NCBI GenBank assembly: GCA_037127255.1 | Contig: JBANSL010000010.1 | Span: 29,716,620-29,780,619, forward strand | Direction of reading: 5' to 3' | DNA from: Persicaria tinctoria | Taxonomy: Eukaryota; Streptophyta; Magnoliopsida; Caryophyllales; Polygonaceae | Length of the DNA stretch: 64,000 nucleotides | In this document: positions 21,273 through 32,433 of the stretch, piece by piece | How positions within the stretch are numbered: the first letter of the stretch is position 1 | Layout: the number at the start of each line of letters is the position of its first letter | Notes under the pieces: model-generated | The model's input: the letters and a program-made list of their open reading frames with translations, nothing else | Databases searched by the model: none | Told to the model about the DNA's origin: nothing | Position numbers and translations under genes: made by a program

Positions 21273-23116
21273 GAACCGATTCTTAACACTGAAGAATTGG
21301 GCCAAGGTGTTGAAGATGCGTCCAAAGCCCTTGGTGTCCAATCCAACAGTGTTGAGATGTCAGAGACTGCTGTAACTGAACCTAACAGGACCACGGAGTC
21401 AGATGTACTACAAGTTAATCCTACTAGTGTGACGAATCAAGGAGCTGAGACTAGCAAAAGGAAATTCAAATACTCCTCATCACACTCGTTAAAGGATATC
21501 ATTTCTGACCCTACTTCTAGTGTTCAAACTCGTTCTAAACTTAAAGATCTTTGTGCTTTTAACGCGTTTGTTTCTCTTATTGAGCCAAAGAAGGTAAATG
21601 AGGCACTTCAGGAGCCAGACTGGATTATAGCTATGCAAAGTGAACTTAATGAATTTGAGAGGAACAAAGTCTGGACTTTGAAGCCTAGACCAAAGCATCA
21701 ATCAGTCATTGGCACTCGATGGGTGTTTCGAAACAAGTTAGATGAGAATGACAAGATTGTGAGGAACAAGGCACGACTTGTTGCTCAAGGCTACAATCAA
21801 GAGGAAGGTATTGACTACGAGACGACCTTTGCTCCCGTAGCCAGGCTTGAAGCCATTCGCATTTTATTAGCATTTGCATCTTTTATGAGCATAAAGTTAT
21901 ATCAAATGGATGTCAAGTGTGCTTTTCTCAATGGTTTTTTAGAAGAAGAAGTTTATGTTGCTCAACCCCCAGGTTTTGAAAGCTCAGAATTTCTCAATTA
22001 TGTTTACAAACTTGACAAGGCGCTTTATGGTTTGAAACAAGCCCCAAGAGCTTGGTACGAGCGCTTGTCAAAATATCTTTTAGAAAATGATTTTAAAAGA
22101 GGGTTGATCGACAAGACTCTTTTTATCAAGACCAAAGGAAAGGACATTTTGGTTATTCAAATTTATGTTGATGATATATTATTTGGTGCTACTAACACAT
22201 CTTTGTGCAAGGAATTTTCTGACATCGTGTGCAGTGAATTTGAGATGAGCTTAATGGGTGAACTCAACTTCTTTTTGGGGTTACAAGTTCATCAATCCAA
22301 GAAAGGGATCTTCGTCAACCAAAGCAAGTACACTAAGGATCTCTTGAAGAAGTTCAAGATGGATCAATCCAAAGCACCCAAGACTCCCATGAGCTCAACG
22401 TTGTCTCTAGATCAAGACAAGACTGGAACTAGTGTCAATCAAAAGGAGTATCGAGGAATGATTGGATCTTTACTATATCTCACGGCTAGTAGACCTGACA
22501 TCATGTTTAGTGTTGCATGTGTGCTAGGTTTCAAGCTGATCCAAAAGAATCTCACCTCGTGGATGTGAAGAGGATCTTTCGATATCTCAATGGCACTAAG
22601 GAACTTGGACTATGGTACCCAAAGCAAAAGGATTTCACTTTAATTGGATATTCTGATGCAGATTTTGCAGGCTACAAGGTGGATAGAAAGAGCACATCAG
22701 GATGTTGCCAATTCTTAGGAGCATCTTTGATCAGTTGGCACTCAAAGAAGCAAAACTCAGTTGCTCTATCCACTGCAGAAGCCGAATACATTGCAGCTAG
22801 AGCTTGCTGCTCCCAAATCCTTTGGATAGCTCAACAAATGCGAGATCTCGGCATCAACCTCAAGGGTATCCCAATTAAGTGTGACAATACAAGTGCCATA
22901 TCCATCACTAAGAATCCTGTTCAGCATTCAAGGACCAAGCATATTGATGTAAGACATCATTTCATTAGAGATCATGTTGAAAAAGGTGATGTGTCCATAT
23001 CTTTTATTTCTACTGATTATCAATGGGCTGACATTTTTACTAAGCCTTTGGCAGAGGACAGGTTCACCTTCATTAGACGAGAGATTGGGATGCTTAACAA
23101 GGATGCACTTTCGTAG
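21273..23116 (+). pseudogene. Inner Copia reverse transcriptase and RNase H, one frameshift
   Basis: RT starts with the Copia-typical [20 protein letters not shown] and continues with [19 protein letters not shown] and the catalytic [10 protein letters not shown] box. The frame shifts by a small deletion near 22515-22530. It then continues as RNase H (GYSDADFAGYKVDRKSTSG, then ALSTAEAEYIAA, then the TKHIDVRHHFIRDHVEKGDV block) to a stop at 23116. All catalytic residues I can see are kept. Confidence 0.9.
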
Positions 23117-23597
23117 GGGGAGCTTTCCCTTTACGAAAGATAAACTCCACTCAGTGTCAAGACCTTTGAGAGTTATGTCAAGGTCTGCAAACTGATCAGT
23201 GGAGTACATATATCGGATCATATATTTTTGGTTAATATCTTTTTAGATATTTAATCAATTATTTTTGTTTTAATCGGATTTCAAAAATTGCCTATTTCTA
23301 TGATTTCCTTAACCGTTAAGATTTATTATTTTTGGAAATATATTTTTAGTTACCTTGTCCGATTTTTATGGTTATTTGAATTTGAATTTGAAATTGAAAA
23401 CCTTTCAAATCTTAGCAATGTAATGATCTCTTTCCTTGGAACCCTAAACCCATCCCATCAATCCGTCACCCTCTCTCTCTACTTAAACCCAATCCTGTAC
23501 CCGATTACAACTCACACTCAGATTTTTTCAACCCTTTCCACTCCCTCATCTTCAACCTCTCAATTGCCTCTCAAAGAAACCCTAACCGACTACATCC
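23117..23597 (+). other. Spacer between RNase H and the extra ORF
   Basis: Begins with a polypurine-like TAGGGGGAGC right after the RNase H stop. No coding sequence is evident before the ATG at 23598. Confidence 0.6.
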
Positions 23598-25152
23598 ATG
23601 GCACCCAAAACCAAGAAAGCTGTCACTCTCAAAAGACTTGGCGCCACCCCCAAGGGACGCCAGGCCACTGCTACCTCTCCCACACCCGAACCTGCTACTC
23701 AAGCCATCATCCCAGCAGTTGTCCAGAGCACCATTAAGGCGAGCACGGCCACGGCTCCCAAAGGCTCTCAGAAGCGCGCTGCTAAGAAACCCTTGAGTGA
23801 TAAACAAAAAGGGAAGAGAAAGATTCTGGCTGAGGAAGAGGACGAGGAAGACGACCTTGATGCCGCCCTGGAGCGAGATGCTGCCAAGGAAGCCGAGGAG
23901 GAGGTCTTGAGGCAGAAAAAGGCCGATGAGGAGGCCGAGCTTGCTAAGAGACTGGACGAGGAGGAAGCAGAGCGAATTCGGAAGGATGCCGAAGCCGAAG
24001 AGGTTCCATCCGAGGGGGAGCCTGAGGAAGAGGAAGAGCACGAGGGATCCGGAGAGGACGAGGAACCTGAAGGTGATGAAGCGGGGTCCGGTGAGGACTC
24101 GGGGTCTGAGGAAGAGGAGGAAGAATCTCCCTCTCCTTCTCCTCCTCCTCCCCCGTCTCCGAAGAAGCGGAAAGCCCCTGCTCCAGTCAAGCCTCCATCC
24201 CCAAAGCGTACCAAGAAAGGCCCTGTCAAGAGTCTTGTAGCGCCTGCCAAGAGAGCTGCTCCAACTGTTGCACGCAGAAAGAACGCAGACCCCCCGGCCT
24301 ATATCCAGGTAAATCAATCCTTGCCCTCCTCTTGGTTTCAAGATGCTGAGACTGCTGGTAAGTGGGTAGACGAGTTTAGAACTCGTAAGATTAGTTGTTC
24401 TGATTTTTTAGATGTTGAGTTCTTTGAAGCTTTGAAGTTACCTTGCCTTGAGCTCCTCAAAAATTCCCCTGCCTAGAACCTTATTAACCTTGAGGTTGTT
24501 TACTACCCCGAGCTTACCCAACTTTTCTACATAAACCTAAAAGCCAAAAACGACACTGATGGTTGGTCTTTGGAGTCTGTCGTCAAAGGGGTTAGAATCT
24601 CTCTCAACTCCAATGACTTTGCAGATTCTCTAGGCTTACCTACCCCTGTTCCACCTGCTCAAGTAAACCCCTCAAAAGAAAATTGCATCATCCTAGCCCG
24701 AGCCAAATATCTCCTACCCGAAGCATCCAACAACACCTCAAAGCAACTCACCCACTCATCCCTAACCCTTGAGGCGAAAATAATTTTTAACATCATTGTT
24801 AGATGTCTCTCCCCTCCCCTTTGCTACCCTTTTGACCCCTATCTTCAAAGCTTCTGGAATTGATGTCAAAAATGAAGAACAGCTGCATCATACGGGTTTG
24901 TTCGACTCTAAAGGCCTTGAAAAGATTGGCATCACTCGGTCTCCCCAAGGGACCTTGAGTCTTGCCACTCCTTCAAAAGCCTTTCCCACTGCTCCAGCTT
25001 TCGATGAACGCATGGACAACCTAGAGTTGGGGTTGGAGGAAGTTCGCCTGGATATTAAGGAGCTGCAGAAGGAGTTGATGACGACGATGAGCGGGATTTC
25101 AACGATGCTGGAAGGACTGTGGACGAGGCTCACTGATGATGCTCTGGATTGA
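23598..25152 (+). pseudogene. Extra ORF of the inner Sirevirus-type element, disrupted
   Basis: From ATG 23598 the frame gives about 290 residues. There is a basic/alanine-rich start, a long Glu/Asp-rich stretch (about residues 75-190), then SPPPPPSPKKRKAPAPVKPP with a nuclear-localisation-like KKRK. It ends in a folded-looking part (FLDVEFFEALKLPCLELLKN). A TAG at 24474-24476 interrupts; the same frame continues to 24861 (VVYYPELTQLFYINLKAK, then VVKGVRISLNSNDFADSLGL). After a shift near 24800-24860 a C-terminal coiled-coil-like part follows (LGLEEVRLDIKELQKELMTT) to 25152. The middle part resembles the plant-transposon-associated Transposase_32-type domain. That assignment is from memory and tentative. 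It holds the place where Sireviruses can carry an extra ORF, but no signal peptide or membrane segment supports an envelope protein. Confidence 0.7.
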
Positions 25153-25278
25153 CTTAGCCCTAAACCTATCCCACCCTATCCCACCCCTGAAACTTGTTAC
25201 TTTGCTGGTTTTTGGAAACGTTTTCAAAACTTTTGATAACTTCTGGTGACTGTTTTACCTCCGCCCTTTGTTGAAAGA

Positions 25279-25519
25279 CAAAAAGGGGGAGATGATCGTT
25301 AGACTTTGAAAACCTCTGTTTAAAGGTCGTGGAGGACCTTGGTTTTTGATTTATGGTTTTCAGTTGAATAGTTTTTTTTTTTTTTTTTTGCATGCTTTAA
25401 AAATTTGATCCAACATTTGTCTAACCCTTGCAGGTACTTAGTTCGAATTCCATTGTATTATATATTTTTTGACTAAGTTGCAGGGATGCACAGGTTTTGT
25501 CTTTCATCAAGGGGGAGAT
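25279..25519 (+). promoter_or_regulatory. Polypurine tracts of the inner Copia element
   Basis: AAGGGGGAGAT ends directly at the 3' LTR (25509-25519), as needed for plus-strand priming. A near copy AAAAAGGGGGAGATGA lies at about 25280-25294, and a third GGGGGAG follows the RNase H stop at 23117. Multiplied tracts are a known Sirevirus trait. Confidence 0.75.
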
Positions 25520-26533
25520 TGATAACTCCCTCCCTTGATGAAAATCGGAATAGATGTTTCAAAGGCTTTGACATGATATTTATGTCAAAGGCCTTGGAGC
25601 GTTAACAGTTGATGAAATACAAAACCTACCTTTATTATTCGTATATTATTTTATCTTATTATATACTTCCATTATATTATATATATATATATGTATGACT
25701 AACCATTTCAGGAAGTATATTCGAAGATTGCATCCTTCCTTTTACATGTTGAGGAGATCAGCTCAAAATAGATCATGGCTTCGAAGTATCCTTAAATAGA
25801 AGATCCAAGATCGAACTGATTCCAAAGAGCCGTTGGAGATCTGGTGATGAAGATCCTCACGCTCCATGCTATCTCCATGCTATTATATAAAGGAAAGGAA
25901 TGAGAAGACAGAACACAAGTGCTACACACGAGCTTCAATTCTTTCAAGCGATCTGTCTTCCAAGTGTCTCTCTGCAAAGCGCTCAAATAGTTTGTTGTTT
26001 ATTTCAAAGCCTTTGAGAGTCACTGTGAGCTTATAGGATATATTTATTTCAAGTGTTACTCGAGAGTTTATAACTCGGGAAGTTGCACTAGGCTATTGAT
26101 TTGCGAGAGTTAGAGGATTGTACTAGATAGCTGAGAGAGGTGGGGCTCTTCTAGATTGGTCTAGGACTCCAAGGGAACGTGAGTTGACTAGATTGCAATT
26201 GTATAGGAGAGAGGCTTCTCGGTGAGCTATTAGGATCCTAAGCTAAGCAATCAATAAAGCCTTTGAATCCTAGGGTTGTGGAAGAACCCTAGGCGGGGAC
26301 GTAGGCCAGTTGTGCTGAACCTCGTAAACAATTACTCGTGTTCTTTACTTATTTGCTTTACCATTTTTCCGCACTTGGTTCGAATTGTTTAACTTTGTGA
26401 TTCAGGTTCTTCTCAAAGGTTTTGGTACAAGCTCCAAAAGTCTTGAGACTTTCTGCGAAAAACGGGCATACTCTATTCAACCCCCCTTCTAGAGTATTTA
26501 TATATTACTTTGTTTTACATTATCGAACCTTCA
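25520..26533 (+). repeat. 3' LTR of the inner Copia element
   Basis: Differs from the 5' LTR by eight substitutions and a TA run longer by 4 bp. Ends CCTTCA before the AGTTT target duplication. Confidence 0.95.
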
Positions 26534-26538
26534 AGTTT

Positions 26539-28054
26539 TTATGAAGCAAAAGATGTGAATAGCTGGCAAATGGCTATGAAAGAGGAAATGAAGGCCATTC
26601 AAAGAAATGATACTTGGGAGTTGGTTGACAAGCCTCAAGGGAAGAATGTGATAGGCTTGAAGTGGGTGTTCAGGACTAAGTATAAGATTGATGGGAGTGT
26701 CCAGAAGTTCAAAGCAAGGTTGGTGGTTAAGGAGTATGCACAGAAGGAAGGAATAGACTATGAAGAGACCTTATCTCCGGTGGCTAGGCTTGAGACAGTA
26801 AGAGTTGTGGTTGCCTTAGCAGCTAAGTGGAAGCTGCAAATTTATCAATTGGATGTCAAATCAGCTTTCCTGAATGGAGAATTGCAAGAGGAGGTTTTTG
26901 TAGAGCAACCTCTAGGATTTGTCAAGGATGGAGAAGAGGAGAAGGTGTACAAATTAAGGAAGGCTTTGTATGGTTTAAAGCAGGCTCCAAGAGCCTGGTA
27001 TAGAAAGATTGATGCTTTCTTTCTTTAACATAAGTTTGTGAGAATGAGCCAACCTTATATGTTAGGAAGAAGAGTATAAGAGAATTCATTGTGGCATGTT
27101 TGTATGTAGATGATATTGTGTACTTTAGTTCCTCACCTTTGATGTTGAGACAGTTCAAGGATGCAATGACATCAGTGTTTGAGATGACAGATTTGGGCCT
27201 AATGCAGTACTTCCTTGGGTTGGAAGTGAAGCAGAGAAGTGAAGGCATCTTCTTGTGCATGTCAAGAGAAGTATGCTACATATATGCTCAAGAAGTTCAT
27301 TATGGAGAATTGTGATGTTGCTCAGACTCCTATGAACACAAATGAGAAATTGAGAAGAGAAGATGGGACTGAAAGGGCTGATGAGAAGGTTTTCAGGAGC
27401 TTAGTTTGAGGATTGAACTATCTTACTCATAGGAGGCCTGATATTGCATATAGTGTGAGTGTTGTATCAAGATATATGCACAACCCTACAAAGCAACACC
27501 TGGGAGCAGCAAGAAGAATCCTAAGGTATATTGCAGGCACTGTAAAGCATGGAATTTGGTATGAGCATGTGAATGAGTTCAAGCTCAGAGGTCACACGGA
27601 TAGTGACTGGGCTGGGTGTTTGGATGATAGAAAAAGCACGTCAGGCTCATTGTTTGATCTAGGATCAGGAGCCATAACTTGGAGTTCAAAGAAGCAAGAC
27701 ACAGTTGCCTTATCAACCTCTGAAGCAGAGTATGTAGCAGCTAGAGCAGCAACAAGGCAGGCAATGTGGTTGAAGAAGCTATTGCTGGACTTGGGATGTG
27801 ATCACACATGTGCAATTGAGGTCTGGTATGAGAACAAGTCAGCTATTGCCATGACTAAGAACCCAACATTTCATGCTAGGACCAAGCACATAGAGGTGCA
27901 GCATCACTTCAATCGTGAACTGATTGCAGAGGGAAAGCCGATGCTTAGGTTCTGTGGAAATATCAACCAAAATGCAGATTTGTTCACCAAATCTCTAAGT
28001 GGTTCCAAGCACTACTACTTCATGGAGAAGATAGGTATGAAGGAGTTTAAATGA
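26539..28054 (+). pseudogene. Outer Copia reverse transcriptase and RNase H, disrupted
   Basis: The second half of the outer pol resumes after the nested insertion. RT motifs include [40 protein letters not shown] and the catalytic CLYVDDIVYF. RNase H shows HTDSDWAGCLDDRKSTSG, ALSTSEAEYVAA and TKHIEVQHHFNRE, ending with ADLFTKSLSG. Breaks: TAA at about 27026-27028, a small deletion near 27038-27046, a one-base loss near 27267, and a TGA at 27407-27409. The stop lies just before the polypurine stretch GAAGAGGTGG and the 3' LTR. Confidence 0.9.
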
Positions 28055-28062
28055 AGAGGTGG

Positions 28063-28472
28063 TGTTGAAATGTAATTTAAACATCCTAGACTAAGGTTAG
28101 CTAGGAGTAGTTAAAGTCAGTCATGTAAGTGAAGTTACTCAGCTATGTACATAGCAATTTAAGGCCAGTTTTTATCTTTGTTTGTAAAGCCACTACTTAG
28201 GAGGTTATGTTAGCAAAGTAGTGGAGTAGTGGGGTGTTCTAGCAATTGGTAAATTATGGAGTATGTAAGTCAGTTTACAATTCAATCAAGGGGTAAGGGT
28301 AAATTATGGAGTATGTAAGTCAGTTTACAATTCAATCAAGGGGTAAGGCAGTTAGTTATTGTGTGTGTTCTGTTCTGTATTCTACAGAATAACTTTTCAT
28401 TCATCTTCCTCTCGGTTCTTTAGCTGATCATAGGGTGTGGTTTGTTGGTTAATTCCCCTTGTTTTGTTAACA
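28063..28472 (+). mobile_element. 3' LTR of the outer Copia element
   Basis: Starts TGTTGAAATG after the polypurine stretch and ends TGTTAACA. It contains a 50-bp tandem duplication (28248-28297, 28298-28347) absent from the 5' copy. The flank after it is CAACA; the matching left duplication is lost with the LTR start. Confidence 0.9.
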
Positions 28473-28801
28473 CAACAGTGGCAACGATGAACGACCTACT
28501 CGATCTGGAATGAGGACTGGTGAAGAATTTAATTTCAACGTTATTAATCCTTCCTCTAAATTTACCCTAAAAAATATCTCTCATATTCCTCTATTTTACA
28601 AAATCGTACAAAAAGATGTAAAAATCCCATTTTTTTCCCCTCTATTTTTTTTATCATTTTTTATATTTTACACCATGTTGGATATGTAGAAACAATATTT
28701 AATTAAAAAATTGCTACGGATAACAAAGTAATTATAGTGGATCAACCACTTGATTAGGTTAATGAGGTGAACGATTTATCTGTTTTTGGGTGAACCTTAA
28801 T
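28473..28801. other. Intergenic AT-rich DNA
   Basis: No coding or repeat structure recognised before the first Stowaway MITE. Confidence 0.5.
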
Positions 28802-28803
28802 TA

Positions 28804-29038
28804 CTCCCTCCGTTCCATAATACATGTCCTTTTTATTTTCGGCACGCTTTTTAATAATCGAAAAACACTATAAAATATTATTTTTTAATTAATTTTTTTT
28901 ATATATATTGATACTTATTACTAGTAAGTATTGTATTATATAAAAAAAATTAGTTAAAAAATAATATTTGATAGAGTTTTCCACTCATTAAAAAGCGTGC
29001 ATAAAAGGAAAGGGACATGTATTATGGAACGGAGGGAG
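28804..29038. mobile_element. Stowaway (Tc1/mariner) MITE
   Basis: CTCCCTCCGTTCCATAATAC at the left matches its inverse at the right, with TA duplications at 28802-28803 and 29039-29040. The whole 235 bp folds into one long hairpin, including inverted GCACGCTTTTTAAT. Confidence 0.93.
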
Positions 29039-29221
29039 TATTAGCTAGCTAACCTTGATCTCCCATGTAAAGTATGAAATAATTAATTAGTTCGCCCAAT
29101 TTGAATGACTATCAATATATTTGTCTTGTATAGATGGAAAGTTAATTATTAGCAATTTCATAGAATTGCAGTTGTTTAGCATAGGTGGTGCACACCAGAT
29201 TCTTTTTGGGTGAAATAAATA

Positions 29222-29474
29222 CTCCCTCCGTTCGGCAAAACTTGTCGTTTTAGAGTTTTGTTTTTGTTCGGAAAAACTTGTCATTTTAGGTATTTTTGCT
29301 TCTACTTTACTAAAATGCCCTTGATTTGATTGATGTATTGTGAGTTGTAGTTTTTGATAAAGTAAAAAGTAGAGTAATAAATGAGGGTAAATTAGTAAAA
29401 ATGAAGTGTAATTATTAGCTTTATTAAAACTTGTGTGGAGAGTTAAAATGACAAATTTTGCCGAACGGAGAGAG
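29222..29474. mobile_element. Stowaway (Tc1/mariner) MITE, second family member
   Basis: CTCCCTCCGTTCGGCAAAA at the left and its inverse at the right (TTTTGCCGAACGGAGAGAG, one mismatch), with TA at both flanks. 253 bp. Confidence 0.93.
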
Positions 29475-29476
29475 TA

Positions 29477-29885
29477 ATAATGAATCCGTAGTAATAAAAT
29501 AGGTAGTTGAAATCATAAGTAGTTGCTTCTAATCGAGCTTTAACCCCTTTTAATTACATCAAATATACCTGGACACAAAAATCAACTACATCACCAAATG
29601 TTCCCCAATCTCTCGTATAAACAATTCTCTCGTCATTTGATTAAAATTGCACAAGTTGCTATTAATACTATCAACCAATTCTAAACTTTTGTCAGCTTCT
29701 TTTGTCAGTTTTGTGTTACCTCTAACAATAAAAGTTTTTTTTTTCCGAGTGAAACGAATTTAAATCATTTTAATATCCTATTTGGAAGAGGGGATTAGGA
29801 GGGGTTTTTAAAAAGGAAAGAGTGGAGGAATTTATTTTAGCATTTGGGATTTGGGTGGACAGTTAAAAAGGTTGTTATTTACATC
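29477..29885. other. Intergenic AT-rich DNA
   Basis: No gene or repeat structure recognised. Confidence 0.5.
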
Positions 29886-30085
29886 CGAAAATTTACTATT
29901 TATACCCAAAATTCAAGTTTATTTAAAATAAATTCTACGTCTCTTGAGTCATAGGTGTGCGACTCAAGAGGCGCAACTATTTTTTTCTATATACATATCC
30001 TGTCCTTCTTGAGTCACACGTCTATGACTCAGGAGACGTAGAGTTTATTTTAAAAAAAAACTTAGATTTTGGGTGTAAAATTAAA
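29886..30085. mobile_element. Fold-back MITE-like inverted repeat
   Basis: Two arms of about 85 bp pair with each other. They share ACCCAAAATTCAAGTTT, then TCTACGTCTCTTGAGTCATA and their complements at 30009-30085. No clear target duplication was read, so the class is open. Confidence 0.6.
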
Positions 30086-30115
30086 ACAATTGCTTTAATT
30101 TTGATAGTCCATATT

Positions 30116-31927
30116 CCCTATAACACGAGTGTTACGTACACTAGGTGTTACACTTAATTATTTCGGATATAAATTCATGTTTATAAAATTTTGATAGTCC
30201 ATAGTCCCATTATTTCGGATATAAGTATATTTATGATCCATACACTTATATCATGTTTATAAAATTTTATTATGAAAAACTATTATTAAAAATTATGTAT
30301 AGTTAAAAGATTGATTACTTTAGAAATTATATTTTATTTTATTTTTCTAAAACATGTATTTTAATAATAAAAGTTTATAAACATGTTAATATTTTTTTTT
30401 AAGCAAGATAAGAATTCGCTTCTCTAGACAAGCCTAGAGAAAACGAGAGATCGGGCAAGCCGGTAGATGGACTAACCATCATGTACAACCAGAACCAAAT
30501 AACGAGCAGAAGCAACACAAATAAAATCCGGATACAGCCGGAATCTAGACAAAAGCAAAACAAACAATAAAAGAAAACAGATGAGAAGCCAACACAAGAG
30601 GCAGAAACTCTCAAACTTGAATGATCAAGGGCTGACTAGTAGCGCAACAGCAACATCGAAACGTGTGACACACATACGGCAAGGAGCTCAATCAAAGCAA
30701 CGAAAGCCTGAGTCTTGGTCAGACGCGAATCATCCAAAGTAACCGTAGTAGTCAACAACATCACAAACCAATGCCACAACCCACCCACCAAACCGCCCCA
30801 AGAACACAATAAGCAACAGAAAATTGCAACCCAAAACCACACCCTTCCATCCCTCATACCACACCACCTCAACCAACACTAGAAATAAAACCAGACTGCC
30901 ACCGATACACCCCTAAATCAAAACATAAAGAAAAAGGAACGCACTATACCCAACAGGGGAACTTTCAAAGCCGCGAAACAACGACCAAGCGAGTCCGACT
31001 ACGAGAGGGCAGACACCACCAAGGGCAGACACCACCAACAAGGAATCGACGGTGGGAAAACAACCAACACAAGCGAGGCAAGCAGAACACAAGAAGAAGA
31101 AGAGGACCCAAGCTACAAAAATCAAAAGCAACAAAAGAGACCACGACGGAAAGACAGAAGAGAGCAGGGAAGGAGAAGATGCAGTACACCTAAGCCACCA
31201 AGGGGTAGCTGCGTGGCTGGAGAACCGATCCGAGGGAGACCCATCGGAGACCTGAAGCCAAGGGCGGAGTAGAAAAAGGGCTGACGGAGAACCAATAAGG
31301 TGAATCATCCAAAGAAGAACGGAATGGAAACCCTGGTTAGTAGGAGATGAAGCAATTTGCAGTCGGACCGCAAGGAGGCAAAACCGACAGCCAAGCTTAG
31401 GCCAGAGTCGGCGAAGCCGAGCATAGGACGGAGGTGGGCGGCGAAATCGAAAACAAGACGGAAGAGTCGAGGTCAGGCAGAGGTTGAGAGCCAGCAGTAA
31501 CAGGTCGGTGAGGCATCGACTAGAGTAGGCGGAAGGGGACTACTACACAACCCATGATGGCGATGATGGTGGACGAACCGACGATGGAGGCGATGAAGGT
31601 GGTGACGGAAATCGCGAACCAGAGACACGCCATACCGAGAAGAGAGGCACAAAGCTCGAACCGTTGATAGAGTTGCCTGGTGAGAGTGAGTGGCGGTGGC
31701 ATAGAAGCCTAAGCCGTGGCAGCGGCAAATTGCTCAAAACAGGGCGTTTACAAGTAGGGTTTTTTTCTCTTTGTTTTTTAGGTTTTGTATGAAGTAAATC
31801 CTGGACATATAAATATATTAATATTAATGTATGTAGTATAAATATAAAATTTTAAAAATTTTAATATGAATTTATACCCGAAATAATTAAGTGTAACACT
31901 GGGTATAACACACAAAGTGTTATAGGG
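30116..31927. mobile_element. Long-TIR DNA transposon, non-autonomous
   Basis: The left arm CCCTATAACAC...GTGTTACACTTAATTATTTC (30116-30175) recurs inverted at about 31870-31927, ending GTGTTATAGGG. TIRs of about 70 bp and 1.8 kb total length suggest a Mutator-like element, but I could not read a 9-bp duplication. The interior (30390-31740) is less AT-rich. It carries many minus-strand ORFs of low complexity, rich in Leu/Phe/Val/Ser, with no known domain; it may hold captured host DNA. Confidence 0.65.
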
Positions 31928-32433
31928 GATTCGAGTTGTAATTTCAGTTGCCAGATACCTTGAAAAGCTAGCAAAACTGCACAATAAACCACGAGTTTTT
32001 ACAACTTTCATATGGTTTCTAAAATTGTTGCATATTAAATGCAACAACCGACATCCCTTAGCTTTTGGTATTTTTCACATGATACAAATAATAATATTTT
32101 TGGTGTGCAAATAGGGGAAGAGCTCCCCAAACTCAATAGAACTTAGAAAACAAAAAAAGAAGAGGGTATAGTTACACAAGGCATAAACAGGGTTTCGACA
32201 CACCCCGGCCATCCTCAACTAGGAGGTGAAGCTGAACAAACAGGTGGCTTTGACAAAACATGAAAACCTGAAGGTAACGAAAAAGCAAAGGAAGTGATGG
32301 CATCCGTTGCCGAGATAGCCTCTAGGAAGGAAGCCTTGGCAACGATCTACCGGGCTAAACATTGGACCTGAGGTCTTGATCTTCCTCGCCATGAGTGACG
32401 ATGACCTCTGAGTCAATTTCTAATAACACCTTC
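31928..32433. other. Region downstream of the LINE remnant
   Basis: Likely the 3' non-coding part of the minus-strand LINE to its right, to judge by orientation. No clear poly-A tail was found. Confidence 0.35.

Larger units (their letters stand above)
16995..26533 (+). mobile_element. Complete nested Copia element, Sirevirus type
   Basis: Two LTRs of 1010 and 1014 bp (16995-18004, 25520-26533) bound the element. Perfect 5-bp duplications AGTTT (16990-16994, 26534-26538) flank it inside the outer Copia. The internal order is gag, protease, integrase, RT, RNase H, then an extra ORF and a polypurine tract. The large gag with two zinc knuckles, the added 3' ORF and repeated GGGGGAG tracts fit the Sirevirus (SIRE/Maximus) lineage. 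The LTRs differ by 8 substitutions and one 4-bp TA-length change, so insertion was recent. The coding region nevertheless carries several breaks. Confidence 0.92.

Noticed and set aside
23571..24341. 256-aa minus-strand ORF
   Set aside because: Antisense shadow of the acidic plus-strand ORF of the Copia element; low complexity Leu/Arg/Gly.
23598..25152. Envelope-like protein
   Set aside because: Position would fit, but no signal peptide, transmembrane anchor or cleavage site; composition is nuclear-like.
30399..31737. Several minus-strand hydrophobic ORFs
   Set aside because: Overlapping in several frames, no conserved motif; treated as interior of a TIR element.
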